This document shows, piece by piece, positions 9,332 through 17,919 of a DNA stretch of 64,000 nucleotides. The notes under the pieces are model-generated. The model was not told where the DNA came from, did not search any database, and was given only the letters and a program-made list of their open reading frames with translations. Position 1 is the first letter of the stretch; each line of letters begins with the position of its first letter. The DNA is from Nocardia bhagyanarayanae (GTDB taxonomy: Bacteria > Actinomycetota > Actinomycetes > Mycobacteriales > Mycobacteriaceae), in assembly GCF_006716565.1 (NCBI RefSeq), contig NZ_VFPG01000001.1, positions 4,588,001-4,652,000 of the forward strand, read 5' to 3'. A program made the position numbers and the translations under genes.

Positions 9332-12300
9332 TCAGCGAGCGTCGGGGCCGGGCAGGTCACGCATCGCATCGATCGGCAGACGGACCAGTCCCGCCTCGTC
9401 GCACGTCGCCACCGCGGCAGCCAGCTCCCGCGCCGCGTCCTCCGCCCGGCCCGCGCGGCGCAGAGCGGTGCCGAGCAGCAGCCGGGCGCGTACGGCGGCC
9501 AGCGGGCGAGGTGCGGACTCGATGCTCGTCAGCAGGGCGCGCGCCCGCTCGCATGCCTCGTCGTGCCGGTCCGGCGGGTACGCCGTGAGCAGCAGCCGGA
9601 TCGCGGAGTCTTCGTCGAGTTCGGCGATGAGCGTGGCGATCCCGTCGTCGTGCCGGAGTTCTCGCCGACCGACGAGGCGCTCGATCTCGTCGGGTGCGAG
9701 ACCGAGACCCAACCGGATTCGCTCGTTGCGCAACCGGGCCGCGAGCCGTGGCAGCGCCATCCGTTCGGCACTCGCCATGCCGTCGTTCAACCGCTTCGCG
9801 GCCGCACGGAGATCGCCCCTGACGGCCTCGACCCGCGCTCCCGTCGCATAGGTGGCGATCATGAAATCGACGCCGCCGCCGCCTTCCTCCGCCAATCCCA
9901 GGCTCTCCAAGAGGAGTTCCGCTGCGGTGTCCACATCGCCTGTCTCGTAACGCAATTCGCCGAGCAGCGCGCTCGCGAGCCGCGCCGCGTGCGAGTGCGG
10001 GCCCATGGTCGTCGTCGCGAACTCCACCGCGTCGCGGAACGCCTCGTCGGCCGCCGGGATCAGGAGTTGCTCCCGCTCGGCGATGCCCGCGAAGCAGCGG
10101 CCGTACACCCGAAGGAAGGGACCCGTCGCATCGTGATACGGCACGGCCCGCTGCTGCCATCGGCGCGCGGCGTCGAAATCGAAGCGATGGATCGCGGCGA
10201 TCGCGGCGATGTTGACCGCCACGCCCGCCACCCGCGGGGAGAAGTCGTCGAGACGCGACAGTACGGCGCGAATCAGCCGGTCTCCCTGCTCGATTCGATC
10301 GGCGAACATCTCCCTGGTGCCCGCGAGCACATCGGCCTCGGCGCGGAGGTCCGCGCGTTCGGCGTCCGTCAGCTCGGCCTGGTCGAGCGCGGCCGTGAAG
10401 CGGGCGAGCGCCGCGGCGGCGGGTTCCGGCCTGCGCAGGACGAGGTACACCCAGGAGAGGAACAGTTGGATACGGGGTCGCGACTGGATCGACTGTGGGG
10501 GCAGCTTGGCCACGATGCCCACCAGTGTCGTCATCTTGGACCGCTCCAGCAGGTACCCGCCGCCTTGCTCGATGAGATCGACCGCGCGGTCGGGGTTTCC
10601 GGCGGCCAACGCGTGATCGACCGCGTCATTGAGCAGTTCGTGCCGCGCGAACCACTCCGATGCCCGATAGTGCAGCGCCTCGATCTCCTCGGAACGGTCC
10701 CGCTCCAGGCGGCGGCGCAGATATCCCGCGAAAAGCTGGTGATACCGGAACCATTCGCGATTCGGGTCGATGCGTTGCAGGAACAACCCGCGGTCCTCGA
10801 TGTCCTCCAACATCGCGCGCGCATGCTCGTCACCCGTGACGGCGGACGCGAGCGCACCGCAGATTCGCCCGCATATCGAAGTCTTCGTGAGGAATTCGAG
10901 CATGTCCGGTTCCAGCGCGTCCAGCACGTTCTCGGCGAGGAACTCACCGATGTCGGCATGTGCGGACAGGCTGTCGACCAGGTGTGCCGGATCGTCGCCC
11001 GCGCGCAACGACAACACCGCCAATTGCAGCGCCGCGGCCCAGCCGTCCGTGGTCTCGGTCAGTGCTTCGACATCGGCGTCCGACAAGTGCAGCCCGCCCG
11101 CCTCCGCCAGGAAGTGCCGCACCTCGTCGACGTCGAAACGCAACGCGCTCGAATCGATTTCCTCCAGCTCGCCGTCGATGCGCAGCCGGCTCAGCGGAAG
11201 TCCCGAGCGGGACGTGCTCGTCACGATGATCGGCAGGTGGTGGCAGCCGTGCTCGAGCAGGAAACGGACTGCCGCCAGCGAGGATTCGTCGGTCACCCGC
11301 TGCCAGTCGTCCAGCACGACGGTGACCCGGTCGTCGTGCGAGTGCAGATCGTCGATCAGCGCGGTGAGCACGTACCGCTCGGCATCGTCGGGATGGACCT
11401 CCAGAACGCGATCCAGTTCGTCGGCGAGGTTGGGGCGCGGGCCGCGAATGGCCTCCACCAGGTGCGCGAGGAACCAGGCGACGTTGTTGTCGTCCTCGTC
11501 GACGGTCAGCCAGGCGACCGGCGTGCCCGCGTTCGCGAGCTCGTCGCGCCATTGGGCCGCGAGGGTGGTCTTGCCGAACCCGCTCGGCGCGTGGATGAAC
11601 GTCAACCGCTTGCGTGAGCCCGAGCGAAGCAGATCGAGCAGGCGCTTTCTGGTGATGGGCGTCCGCGCCGGAGTCGGCGGACGGTACTTCGTCGCCGGGG
11701 TCGGGGGAGCGGTGGGTCGTTCGCGGCGGCGAACCGTCGCGGCGGGCGGGGGCTTCCGCGGGCCGGGCGCGATCGGCAACACCATGACATCGACCGGGAC
11801 CCCGCGGTGCTCCTGCACCGCGCGCAGCTCCTCGCCGAGGGCGAGCGCCGACTCAGGCCGCTGCGCGGAGTCGCCCGCCATGGCGTGCTCGATGGCGGTG
11901 CAGACATCGTCGGGCATGCCCTCCGCGCGCAGATCGGGGATCGGCTGCGCGGCGACCCGGAGGAAGTGGGCGAGCACCTGTTCGCCGGTGTGGCGCTCGT
12001 ACGCGACGTGCCCGGTGAGCGCGCAGAACAGCGTCGCACCGAGGCCGTATACATCGGACGCGGGCGTCGACGGCTCACCACGCAGTACCTCGGGCGCGGT
12101 GAAAGCCGGTGAGCCCGTGATGATTCCGGTTGTCGTCCGAAAACCGCCCGCGGTGCGGGCGATGCCGAAGTCGGTCAGTTGCGGTTCGCCGTAGTCGGTG
12201 ATCAGGATGTTGCCGGGTTTCACGTCGCGATGCAGGGTGCCGACCCGGTGCGCGGCCTCCAGCGCCCCGGCCATCTTGACGCCGAGCCGTAGCGTCGCGG

Positions 12301-12664
12301 TCCAGTCGAGCGGGCCGAAGTTCCTGATCCGCTGCTCCAGCGAGCCGCGCGCGTGGTACGGCATGACCAGATACGGGTGCCCGCTGCTGGTGGTGCCGAC
12401 CTGGAAGACGGCCGCGATGTGCGGATGTCCGGACAGCCGTCCCATGGCCTGCTGCTCCCGGATGAACCGCTGCATGCTCTCCGCGTCGAGATCCGAGGTC
12501 AGCACCTTGACGGCCACGATCCGGTCCAGGTCGGGTTGCTTGCAGCGGTACACGACGCCGAAGCCGCCGCGTCCGATCTCTTCCGCCTCCTCGAACCCTT
12601 CGGCGTTCAAATCCGCGACGACCCCGGAGGACGGACTGCGCTGTGTCGGCTGCATGTCGGCCAT
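9332..12664 (-). CDS. pknK: PknK-like serine/threonine kinase with MalT-type STAND ATPase and repeats
   Basis: The 1110-aa protein is the same length I recall for M. tuberculosis PknK. The N-terminal kinase domain (about 24-290) has GRGGFG, Lys53 in AVKVL, HRDVKPGN (Asp147) and DFG (Asp165). After a Pro-rich linker comes a MalT-like NTPase with YRPPTPARTPITR, the Walker A APSGFGKTT and the Walker B VVLDDW. The remaining 600 residues are helical repeats. There is no membrane segment, so it is a cytosolic kinase, and no C-terminal LuxR helix-turn-helix is seen. The ATG at 12664 follows GAGG; the open frame continues upstream to 13093 but that part is arginine-rich and overlaps the next gene. 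PknK-type kinases phosphorylate regulators and slow growth under stress. Confidence 0.92.
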   Translation of the reverse strand: MADMQPTQRSPSSGVVADLNAEGFEEAEEIGRGGFGVVYRCKQPDLDRIVAVKVLTSDLDAESMQRFIREQQAMGRLSGHPHIAAVFQVGTTSSGHPYLVMPYHARGSLEQRIRNFGPLDWTATLRLGVKMAGALEAAHRVGTLHRDVKPGNILITDYGEPQLTDFGIARTAGGFRTTTGIITGSPAFTAPEVLRGEPSTPASDVYGLGATLFCALTGHVAYERHTGEQVLAHFLRVAAQPIPDLRAEGMPDDVCTAIEHAMAGDSAQRPESALALGEELRAVQEHRGVPVDVMVLPIAPGPRKPPPAATVRRRERPTAPPTPATKYRPPTPARTPITRKRLLDLLRSGSRKRLTFIHAPSGFGKTTLAAQWRDELANAGTPVAWLTVDEDDNNVAWFLAHLVEAIRGPRPNLADELDRVLEVHPDDAERYVLTALIDDLHSHDDRVTVVLDDWQRVTDESSLAAVRFLLEHGCHHLPIIVTSTSRSGLPLSRLRIDGELEEIDSSALRFDVDEVRHFLAEAGGLHLSDADVEALTETTDGWAAALQLAVLSLRAGDDPAHLVDSLSAHADIGEFLAENVLDALEPDMLEFLTKTSICGRICGALASAVTGDEHARAMLEDIEDRGLFLQRIDPNREWFRYHQLFAGYLRRRLERDRSEEIEALHYRASEWFARHELLNDAVDHALAAGNPDRAVDLIEQGGGYLLERSKMTTLVGIVAKLPPQSIQSRPRIQLFLSWVYLVLRRPEPAAAALARFTAALDQAELTDAERADLRAEADVLAGTREMFADRIEQGDRLIRAVLSRLDDFSPRVAGVAVNIAAIAAIHRFDFDAARRWQQRAVPYHDATGPFLRVYGRCFAGIAEREQLLIPAADEAFRDAVEFATTTMGPHSHAARLASALLGELRYETGDVDTAAELLLESLGLAEEGGGGVDFMIATYATGARVEAVRGDLRAAAKRLNDGMASAERMALPRLAARLRNERIRLGLGLAPDEIERLVGRRELRHDDGIATLIAELDEDSAIRLLLTAYPPDRHDEACERARALLTSIESAPRPLAAVRARLLLGTALRRAGRAEDAARELAAAVATCDEAGLVRLPIDAMRDLPGPDAR

Positions 12665-12870
12665 CGTCGGCCTCGATTCCAGGCGTGCTCGTGGTGACCC
12701 GGCCCTGCGGGTCGGTTCCTGCTTCCCGAGGATAACTCCGATCGAGGGCTCGGCAACGGCTCCGCAACTCTCGATGCGCCCATGAGCGGGAAAGAGCGAT
12801 GAGTTTCGCCGCTCCGGCACGTCTACCCTCAGGAGGCCGCGTCGGTCTCGCCGAGGGTTAGGAGGGCCCG

Positions 12871-13971
12871 ATGTCGACACAAGACCAGGAACCAACGGGG
12901 CGGCTGGCCGAGCATCCGACCGTGCAGCGGATCGCCGAGCGGGGGCGGACGACGCCCGATCCGGTACTCGACACCGCGCGCCTTCGCGAGATCTGTTCGG
13001 CCGCAGGCGCCGACGATGTCGGCTTCGTCTCGGTGGACGATCCGAGGGTGGCCGTGGAATTGGAGCACGCGCGCGGAATCCTACCCACGGCAAAGACTTT
13101 CGTGTCCTTCTGCGTGCGAATGAACCGAGACAACTTGCGCAGCCCGATGCGCAGCCTCGCCAACACCGAGTTCAACCACGCCGACGACGAGACCAACGAG
13201 GTATCACGTCGCATCACCAGGGCACTCCAGGACGCCGGCTATCGCGCCGTCTATCCCGCGCCGGGATATCCGATGGAGGTCGATCGGTTTCCCGGGCGGA
13301 TCTGGGTCATCGCGCACAAGGTGGTGGCCGAGGCCGCCGGTCTGGGCGTTATGGGCATACACCGCAACATCATTCACCCGAAGTTCGGCAACTTCGTCCT
13401 GCTCGGCACGGTGGTCACCGACGCGGTGATCGATGAGCCGACGCCACCGCTGGCATTCAACCCGTGCCTCGAGTGCAAGCTGTGCGTGTCCGCGTGCCCG
13501 GTCGGCGCCATCACCACCGACGGTGGTTTCGACTTCCAGGCCTGCTACACGCACAACTATCGAGAGTTCATGGGCGGCTTCACCGATTGGGCCGAAACCG
13601 TCGCCGACAGCGCCGACCGCGACGAGTACCGCGAGCGGGTGACCACCGGCGAGTCCTTCTCGATGTGGCAGAGCCTGTCGTTCAAACCCAACTACAAGGC
13701 CGGCTACTGCATGGCCGTCTGCCCGGCGGGTGAGGATGTGATCGGCGGCTTCCTCGACAACCGGAAGGGCCACCTCGACGAGGTCGTCCGTCCGTTGCAG
13801 AACAAGGAGGAACCCGTGTACGTGTTGCCGGGATCCGCCGCCGAGGAGCATGTCACGCGGCGGTTCCCGAACAAGACACCGAAGCCGGTCACCAACGGAT
13901 TCCCGGACGAGGTCAACGATCTGCTCGACCAGATCGGCCCGCGACCACGGCCGCGCACCGCGCCGGACTGA
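12871..13971 (+). CDS. Epoxyqueuosine-reductase-like 4Fe-4S protein
   Basis: The 366-aa protein has an N-terminal half resembling the cobamide-associated region of QueG and reductive dehalogenases (LREICSAAGADDVGFVSVDD, then VMGIHRNIIHPKFGNFVLLG), followed by a ferredoxin-type cluster site CLECKLCVSACPVG and a later CMAVCPAGED that could complete a second cluster. It may be a corrinoid or iron-sulfur reductase. QueG function is not implied, since queuosine genes are not seen here. The ATG is preceded by a full AGGAGG. It is divergent from pknK. Confidence 0.8.
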   Translation: MSTQDQEPTGRLAEHPTVQRIAERGRTTPDPVLDTARLREICSAAGADDVGFVSVDDPRVAVELEHARGILPTAKTFVSFCVRMNRDNLRSPMRSLANTEFNHADDETNEVSRRITRALQDAGYRAVYPAPGYPMEVDRFPGRIWVIAHKVVAEAAGLGVMGIHRNIIHPKFGNFVLLGTVVTDAVIDEPTPPLAFNPCLECKLCVSACPVGAITTDGGFDFQACYTHNYREFMGGFTDWAETVADSADRDEYRERVTTGESFSMWQSLSFKPNYKAGYCMAVCPAGEDVIGGFLDNRKGHLDEVVRPLQNKEEPVYVLPGSAAEEHVTRRFPNKTPKPVTNGFPDEVNDLLDQIGPRPRPRTAPD

Positions 13972-13974
13972 CGC

Positions 13975-14634
13975 TCAGATCCGCCGGATACGCGCCAGCC
14001 AGGCGACCACGTCGACCGGGCCCTCGGTGGGCAGGTTGTGGCGGGCCGCGTCCTCGGCCACCACTTCGGTGACCCGCCCGCGATAGGTGGAGGGAACGAG
14101 TTCTTCGAGTTCCCAGCCCTCGCCCGCGAACGATTCGCGGATCAGCGAATCGCTGATCCGCGGACCGAAACCTTCCTCGATGTCCGAGAGTGCGAGGACG
14201 TGCACGAGTCCGCCGGGCTTGCACACACGGAACAACCCGCGCACATAGGCGGCACGCGCCTCGGGTTCGGTGCCGAAGACATGGAAGAGGGCGCTGTCGA
14301 CCACGGTGTCGAAGACGCCGAGCCGGTCGTCGTCCGCGTCGGCGAGCGTGAGCACGTCGACCACCTCGAACCGGGCATTCGGGACACCTTTGTCCGCGGC
14401 GTTGCGCCGGGCGTAGGCGACCGCGCTCGGAGACAGATCCACGCCGAGCACGTCGTAGCCCAGTTTCGTCAGCGCGATGGTGTGCTCACCCGCGCCCGTG
14501 CCGGGATCGAGCACCCGGCCGCTGATCCAGCCGTCCCGTTCGAGCGCGAGGATCGCCGGTTGCGGTTCCCCGATCACCCAGGGGGCGGTGTCGTTGTCGT
14601 AGACGGTGTTCCAGAATTCCGGAGCCTGAGTCAT
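13975..14634 (-). CDS. Class I SAM-dependent methyltransferase
   Basis: The 219-aa protein has motif I VLDPGTGAGEHTIAL, then VLGVDLSPSAVAYARR and FDTVVDSALFHVF, the core of a Rossmann-fold methyltransferase of the thiopurine/tellurite-resistance-like small-molecule type (EFWNTVYDNDTAPW at the N-terminus). The acceptor is unknown. I chose the ATG at 14634, preceded by TGGAG, over an upstream in-frame start. It is convergent with the iron-sulfur protein gene, with 3 bases between stops. Confidence 0.87.
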   Translation of the reverse strand: MTQAPEFWNTVYDNDTAPWVIGEPQPAILALERDGWISGRVLDPGTGAGEHTIALTKLGYDVLGVDLSPSAVAYARRNAADKGVPNARFEVVDVLTLADADDDRLGVFDTVVDSALFHVFGTEPEARAAYVRGLFRVCKPGGLVHVLALSDIEEGFGPRISDSLIRESFAGEGWELEELVPSTYRGRVTEVVAEDAARHNLPTEGPVDVVAWLARIRRI

Positions 14635-14764
14635 GGCTCCAGCGTGCACCCTCAACCGGGGTTCAGGTCAAGGATCCGGTGCGGTGGCGGCTACCGCGCC
14701 GGTCCCGTACGCCCACAGCGTAATGACTAGCCGAACACCGTGGGTCCGAACGTACGCTTCCTCC

Positions 14765-15133
14765 ATGACCGAGCATCCGAGACTGCACTCGATCCCCGGT
14801 GGCCGCGACGACCGAACTCGGCGACCCGAGCCGTCCGCTCCGGAACCGCTGTGGCGCGAGGCGCTCGGCGAACGGTTGCGCGCGCTGCGGCAGGAACAGC
14901 GCGAGACGCTCGTGGAAACCGCGGGCCGGGCCGGCATCTCGCCGCAGTACCTCTCGGAGGTCGAACGCGGGCGCAAGGAGCCGTCCAGCGAGATGATCGC
15001 GGCGTTGGCCGGTGCGCTCGGCACCACCCTCGGCGGGCTGACCGAGCAGGTCGCCGAGGAGTTGCGCGGGCGGCGGCACGCCTACCAGCGGCGGTCCAAG
15101 GCCGCGCCGACCATGCTGCTCCGCGCGGCCTGA
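14765..15133 (+). CDS. PopR/ClgR-like helix-turn-helix regulator of clpP genes
   Basis: The 122-aa protein has one XRE-type helix-turn-helix (LGERLRALRQEQRETLVETA, then GISPQYLSEVERGRKEPSSE) with the YLSE-ERGRKEPSSE signature typical of ClgR and PopR, the actinobacterial activators of clp genes. It faces the clpP pair and ends 5 bases from it, as a PopR-like regulator would be expected to sit. The C-terminus is TMLLRAA: the terminal Ala-Ala resembles the degron that makes Streptomyces PopR a ClpP substrate. The ATG at 14765 is the nearest to the conserved region. A role as activator of the facing clpP operon is inferred. Confidence 0.8.
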   Translation: MTEHPRLHSIPGGRDDRTRRPEPSAPEPLWREALGERLRALRQEQRETLVETAGRAGISPQYLSEVERGRKEPSSEMIAALAGALGTTLGGLTEQVAEELRGRRHAYQRRSKAAPTMLLRAA

Positions 15134-15138
15134 GCCGG

Positions 15139-15732
15139 TCAGCCCCGCGGCTGCAGCACGGTGTCGACCAGTCCGTAGTCGATGGCCGCCTGCGCGGTGA
15201 AGACGCGGTCCCGGTCGGTGTCGTGGCGCAGCCGCTCCACCGACTGCCCGGTGTGCCGGGCCAGAATCGACTCGATCTCCGCGCGCATCCGCACGAGCTC
15301 GTCGGCCTGCAGGATCAGGTCCGGAATCGCGCCCTGGCCGCGCGCCGCGGGTTGATGCAGCACCACCCTGGCGTGCGGAAGCATCGCGCGGTGCCCCGGC
15401 GCACCGCCCGCGAGCAGCACCGCCCCGACGGCGATAGCCTGGCCGACGCACGTGGTGTGCACGGGCGCGCCGATGTGCTGGATGGTGTCGTAGATCGCGA
15501 GCATGGAGGTCAGATCGCCGCCCTCGCAGTTGATGTAGAACTGGATCTCCTGTTCGGGACTCTCCGATTCCAGGTGCAGCAGCTGGGCGATCAGCGCGTT
15601 GGCGACGCCGGAGTCGATCGGCGTGCCCAGATAGACGATGCGTTCCGCGAGCAGGTGCGAGTAGATGTCGGTGATGCGCTCGCCGCCGCGCGGATGCTGA
15701 GCGATGACGTTGGGGATGGTGTAGGTACTCAT
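15139..15732 (-). CDS. ClpP-like subunit lacking the catalytic serine
   Basis: The 197-aa protein is a full-length ClpP fold with [11 protein letters not shown] and the C-terminal AAIDYGLVD region. Aligning with E. coli ClpP (Ser97, His122, Asp171), the His and Asp are present as His126 and Asp175 at exactly the normal spacing, but the Ser position is Ala101 (GQAIAVGA instead of GQAASMGA; codon GCC at 15432-15430). The oxyanion-loop motif is CEGGDL instead of SPGGSV. It should assemble but not cut. It is the second gene of the operon; its ATG overlaps the stop of the active clpP (ATGA). It probably forms mixed rings with that partner, as a structural subunit. Confidence 0.9.
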   Translation of the reverse strand: MSTYTIPNVIAQHPRGGERITDIYSHLLAERIVYLGTPIDSGVANALIAQLLHLESESPEQEIQFYINCEGGDLTSMLAIYDTIQHIGAPVHTTCVGQAIAVGAVLLAGGAPGHRAMLPHARVVLHQPAARGQGAIPDLILQADELVRMRAEIESILARHTGQSVERLRHDTDRDRVFTAQAAIDYGLVDTVLQPRG

Positions 15733-16334
15733 GCCGAGATCCCGATTCGCTGGCGTTGGGGGACGACCTGTCCGAAGCTGTCGACGATGTGGTCGATGAA
15801 TCCGTACTCCTTGGCCTGCTTCGCGGTGAACCACCGGTCGTGCAGGGAGTCCTCGTAAATCCGTTCGAAGGGCTGGCCGGTGTCGGCGGAGATGAGGCCG
15901 AGGACGGTTTCCACGGTGTGGCGCAGGTCGTCGGCCTGGACCTCCACGTCGACGGCTGTGCCCGCGATCCCCGCCGAACCCTGGTGCATCAGGATCCTGG
16001 CGTGCGGCAGCGCGAAGCGTTTGCCTCTGCTGCCCGCCGAGAGCAGGAATTGACCTGCACTACACGCCAATCCGAGAGCGAGCGTGGACACCTCGCACGG
16101 TACGAGCCGCATGACGTCGCGGATCGCGAGCATGGCGGGAACCGAACCGCCCGGCGAGTGGATCCAGAGCGAGATGCCGGCTTCGTCGTTCTCGGCGGCG
16201 AGGGTCAGCAACTGTGTAGCAAGCAGCGTCCCGTTGTCGTCGTCGAGGGGTCCGTCGAGCACCAGGACGCGGCGGCCGAGCAGTTGCTCCCTGGCGCGCC
16301 AGCTGAACAGCGGGGTCTTGTCGTCGTGAGCCAT
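15729..16334 (-). CDS. clpP: ATP-dependent Clp protease proteolytic subunit ClpP
   Basis: The 201-aa protein has the complete triad: Ser92 in GLACSAGQ, His117 in [11 protein letters not shown] and Asp166 in HDRWFTA, with the standard spacings of 25 and 49 residues. [11 protein letters not shown] gives the normal oxyanion loop. ClpP forms heptameric rings that degrade proteins fed by ClpX or ClpC. It is the first gene of a two-gene operon. The ATG at 16334 follows GAAGG; upstream in-frame codons are not ClpP-like. The arrangement, next to a PopR-like gene, resembles Streptomyces clpP3-clpP4, an accessory set rather than the essential clpP1P2. Confidence 0.93.
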   Translation of the reverse strand: MAHDDKTPLFSWRAREQLLGRRVLVLDGPLDDDNGTLLATQLLTLAAENDEAGISLWIHSPGGSVPAMLAIRDVMRLVPCEVSTLALGLACSAGQFLLSAGSRGKRFALPHARILMHQGSAGIAGTAVDVEVQADDLRHTVETVLGLISADTGQPFERIYEDSLHDRWFTAKQAKEYGFIDHIVDSFGQVVPQRQRIGISA

Positions 16335-16374
16335 GCCTTCACCGTGCCGCAGCCGGACCGGGGAAATGGGCCGA

Positions 16375-16404
16375 TGCTGCCCTGGGCAGATCTGCTCACA
16401 GCAG
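16375..16404. promoter_or_regulatory. Candidate PopR operator upstream of the clpP operon
   Basis: TGCTGCCCTGGGCAGA contains the palindrome CTGCC-CTG-GGCAG centred about 49 bases before the clpP ATG. It is followed at once by a second palindrome, CTGC-tcaca-GCAG. From memory, the PopR box in Streptomyces lividans is TGTCTGCC-N3-GGCAGA, and the core matches with the same 3-base spacer. Position, spacing and the neighbouring PopR-like gene agree. Confidence 0.6.
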
Positions 16405-16474
16405 CGCGGCGGCCGGAGTATTCGCACGACGCCGCCAAACATGTGTTCTCGGCGGGATTGTCGCTGTAGAGGCG

Positions 16475-16504
16475 GGGAAATTGGCGCTCCGAAGCGCCTT
16501 TCCC
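16475..16504. promoter_or_regulatory. Long palindrome between the clpP operon and the lipase gene
   Basis: GGGAAA-tt-GGCGCT-ccga-AGCGCC-TTTCCC forms an almost perfect 30-bp palindrome with one 2-base bulge. It lies 141 bases before the clpP start and 105 bases before the lipase start, on divergent sides. No gene reads towards it from either side, so an operator or a leader hairpin for the lipase message is more likely than a terminator. Confidence 0.4.
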
Positions 16505-16608
16505 GGAAATACGGTGCGCGTTGTGCTGCCTAATGTCGGCAATCCGGATAATCTCGATATCCGATTCTAGTTGCCATGGCTCTTCCCAATCGAAGGAAGG
16601 ATCGAATC

Positions 16609-17919
16609 GTGAGGAGTCGATTACTCAGCTTGGCCGCAGTTTTGACGGGAACCCTCACCGTGGTCGGCAGCGGGGCGGTTTCCGCAGCACCAACATGGAC
16701 GGATCCGGCGACGGAAGCCGTCGCCGATTTCTACGTTCCGCCGCCGATCGGCGGTGCGCCGGGCAACATCCTGCGCGCGGAACCGTCGGTGGTGGCGCTG
16801 TCGGCTCCCGGGCAACCCGGAATGGTCCCGGCGCGCGCGACCCGAGTGATGTACGTCAGCAACGATGCCCAAGACGCGCCGACCGCCGTGGTCGGCACGT
16901 ATCTGGAGCCCGCCGTGCCGTGGCTCGGTCCTGGCGAGCGTCCGCTGGTCGCGTACGCGGGCGGCACCAAGGGCCAGGGCGATCAGTGCGCGCCCTCGAA
17001 GCTGATGTCGCAGGTCGTCTCCTATCAGCCGCCCGGCGACTTGATCTTCGAATACGACCTGCTCGCGATCAGCTCGCTGCTGTCGCGCGGCATGTCGGTG
17101 ATGATCACCGATTACCACGGCCTCGGCACGCCCGCGGTGCACGACTACCTCAACCGCAAGGCGCAAGCGCACTCCTTGCTGGACGCCGCGCGGGCGGCGC
17201 TGCAGCTGCCGGGCAGCGGCCTCGGCCCGAACGCGCCGGTCATCCTCTATGGATACTCCCAGGGCGGCATGGCCTCCGCGGGCGCGGCCGAACTGCTGTC
17301 GAGCTACGCGCCTGATCTGAACGTCCGCGGCGCCTACGTCGGCGGCCCTGTCGTGGACGACCAGTACTTCATCGGGCACAACGACGGCCGGTCCAACATC
17401 GCGCCCACCTACGCCTGGATCCTCAACGGCATGGCCGCCAACTACCCGTCGGTCCGTCCGGTGCTCGACGCCGAACTCAACGACACCGGCAAGGCGATCC
17501 TGAACGAATCGCTCGGCAAGTGCGCCGTCCCGATGGGCCTGGCCCAGCTGCACGCGCACACGTCCCAGTGGACCGTGAGCGGGCAGCCGCTGACGGCCGT
17601 GATCGACCAGTCCCCGGCGTTGAAGGAGGCCTTCGACGAGCAGCGGCTCGGCGGACTCACCCCGGAGGTGCCCGTGCTGATCGCCTCGGCGGCCAACGAC
17701 GAGGGCGCGCCCTTCCCGCCCATCCACGCCATGGCGGCCAGCTGGTGCAGCCGCGGCGTGCCGGTTCAGCTGGACGCGAACAGTCAGATTCCCAGCATGG
17801 CGGGGATCATCGGCACCCACGTGCTGGCGTTCTTCCCGGCCCTGATCGCCTCCCAGCAGTGGATGATGGATCGGCTCTCGGATGTTCCTGCGCCGACCAA
17901 CTGCGGGGCGCTGCCGTAG
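16609..17919 (+). CDS. Secreted lipase, LIP family
   Basis: The 436-aa protein has a Sec signal peptide (VRSRLLSLAAVLTG to GAVSAAP, cleavage likely after SAA) and an alpha/beta-hydrolase of the secretory lipase family: nucleophile in LYGYSQGGMAS, acid in SAANDEGAP, late His in GTHVLAF, plus the family stretches YAGGTKGQGDQCAPS and ITDYHGLGTPAVHDYL. It probably hydrolyses triglycerides or other long-chain esters outside the cell. The GTG at 16609 follows GAAGGAAGG; an ATG 11 codons upstream would put charged residues before an already complete signal peptide. Confidence 0.92.
   Translation: MRSRLLSLAAVLTGTLTVVGSGAVSAAPTWTDPATEAVADFYVPPPIGGAPGNILRAEPSVVALSAPGQPGMVPARATRVMYVSNDAQDAPTAVVGTYLEPAVPWLGPGERPLVAYAGGTKGQGDQCAPSKLMSQVVSYQPPGDLIFEYDLLAISSLLSRGMSVMITDYHGLGTPAVHDYLNRKAQAHSLLDAARAALQLPGSGLGPNAPVILYGYSQGGMASAGAAELLSSYAPDLNVRGAYVGGPVVDDQYFIGHNDGRSNIAPTYAWILNGMAANYPSVRPVLDAELNDTGKAILNESLGKCAVPMGLAQLHAHTSQWTVSGQPLTAVIDQSPALKEAFDEQRLGGLTPEVPVLIASAANDEGAPFPPIHAMAASWCSRGVPVQLDANSQIPSMAGIIGTHVLAFFPALIASQQWMMDRLSDVPAPTNCGALP

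Noticed and set aside
9563..11617. 684-codon open frame on the plus strand
   Set aside because: It lies wholly antisense to the pknK-like gene and its translation is Arg/Gly/Val-rich without domains; it is a shadow of high G+C third positions.
12665..13093. 143-residue N-terminal extension of the kinase frame
   Set aside because: The extension is Arg/Pro-rich, overlaps the opposite-strand iron-sulfur protein gene and its AGGAGG, and the 1110-aa form from 12664 matches the PknK length.
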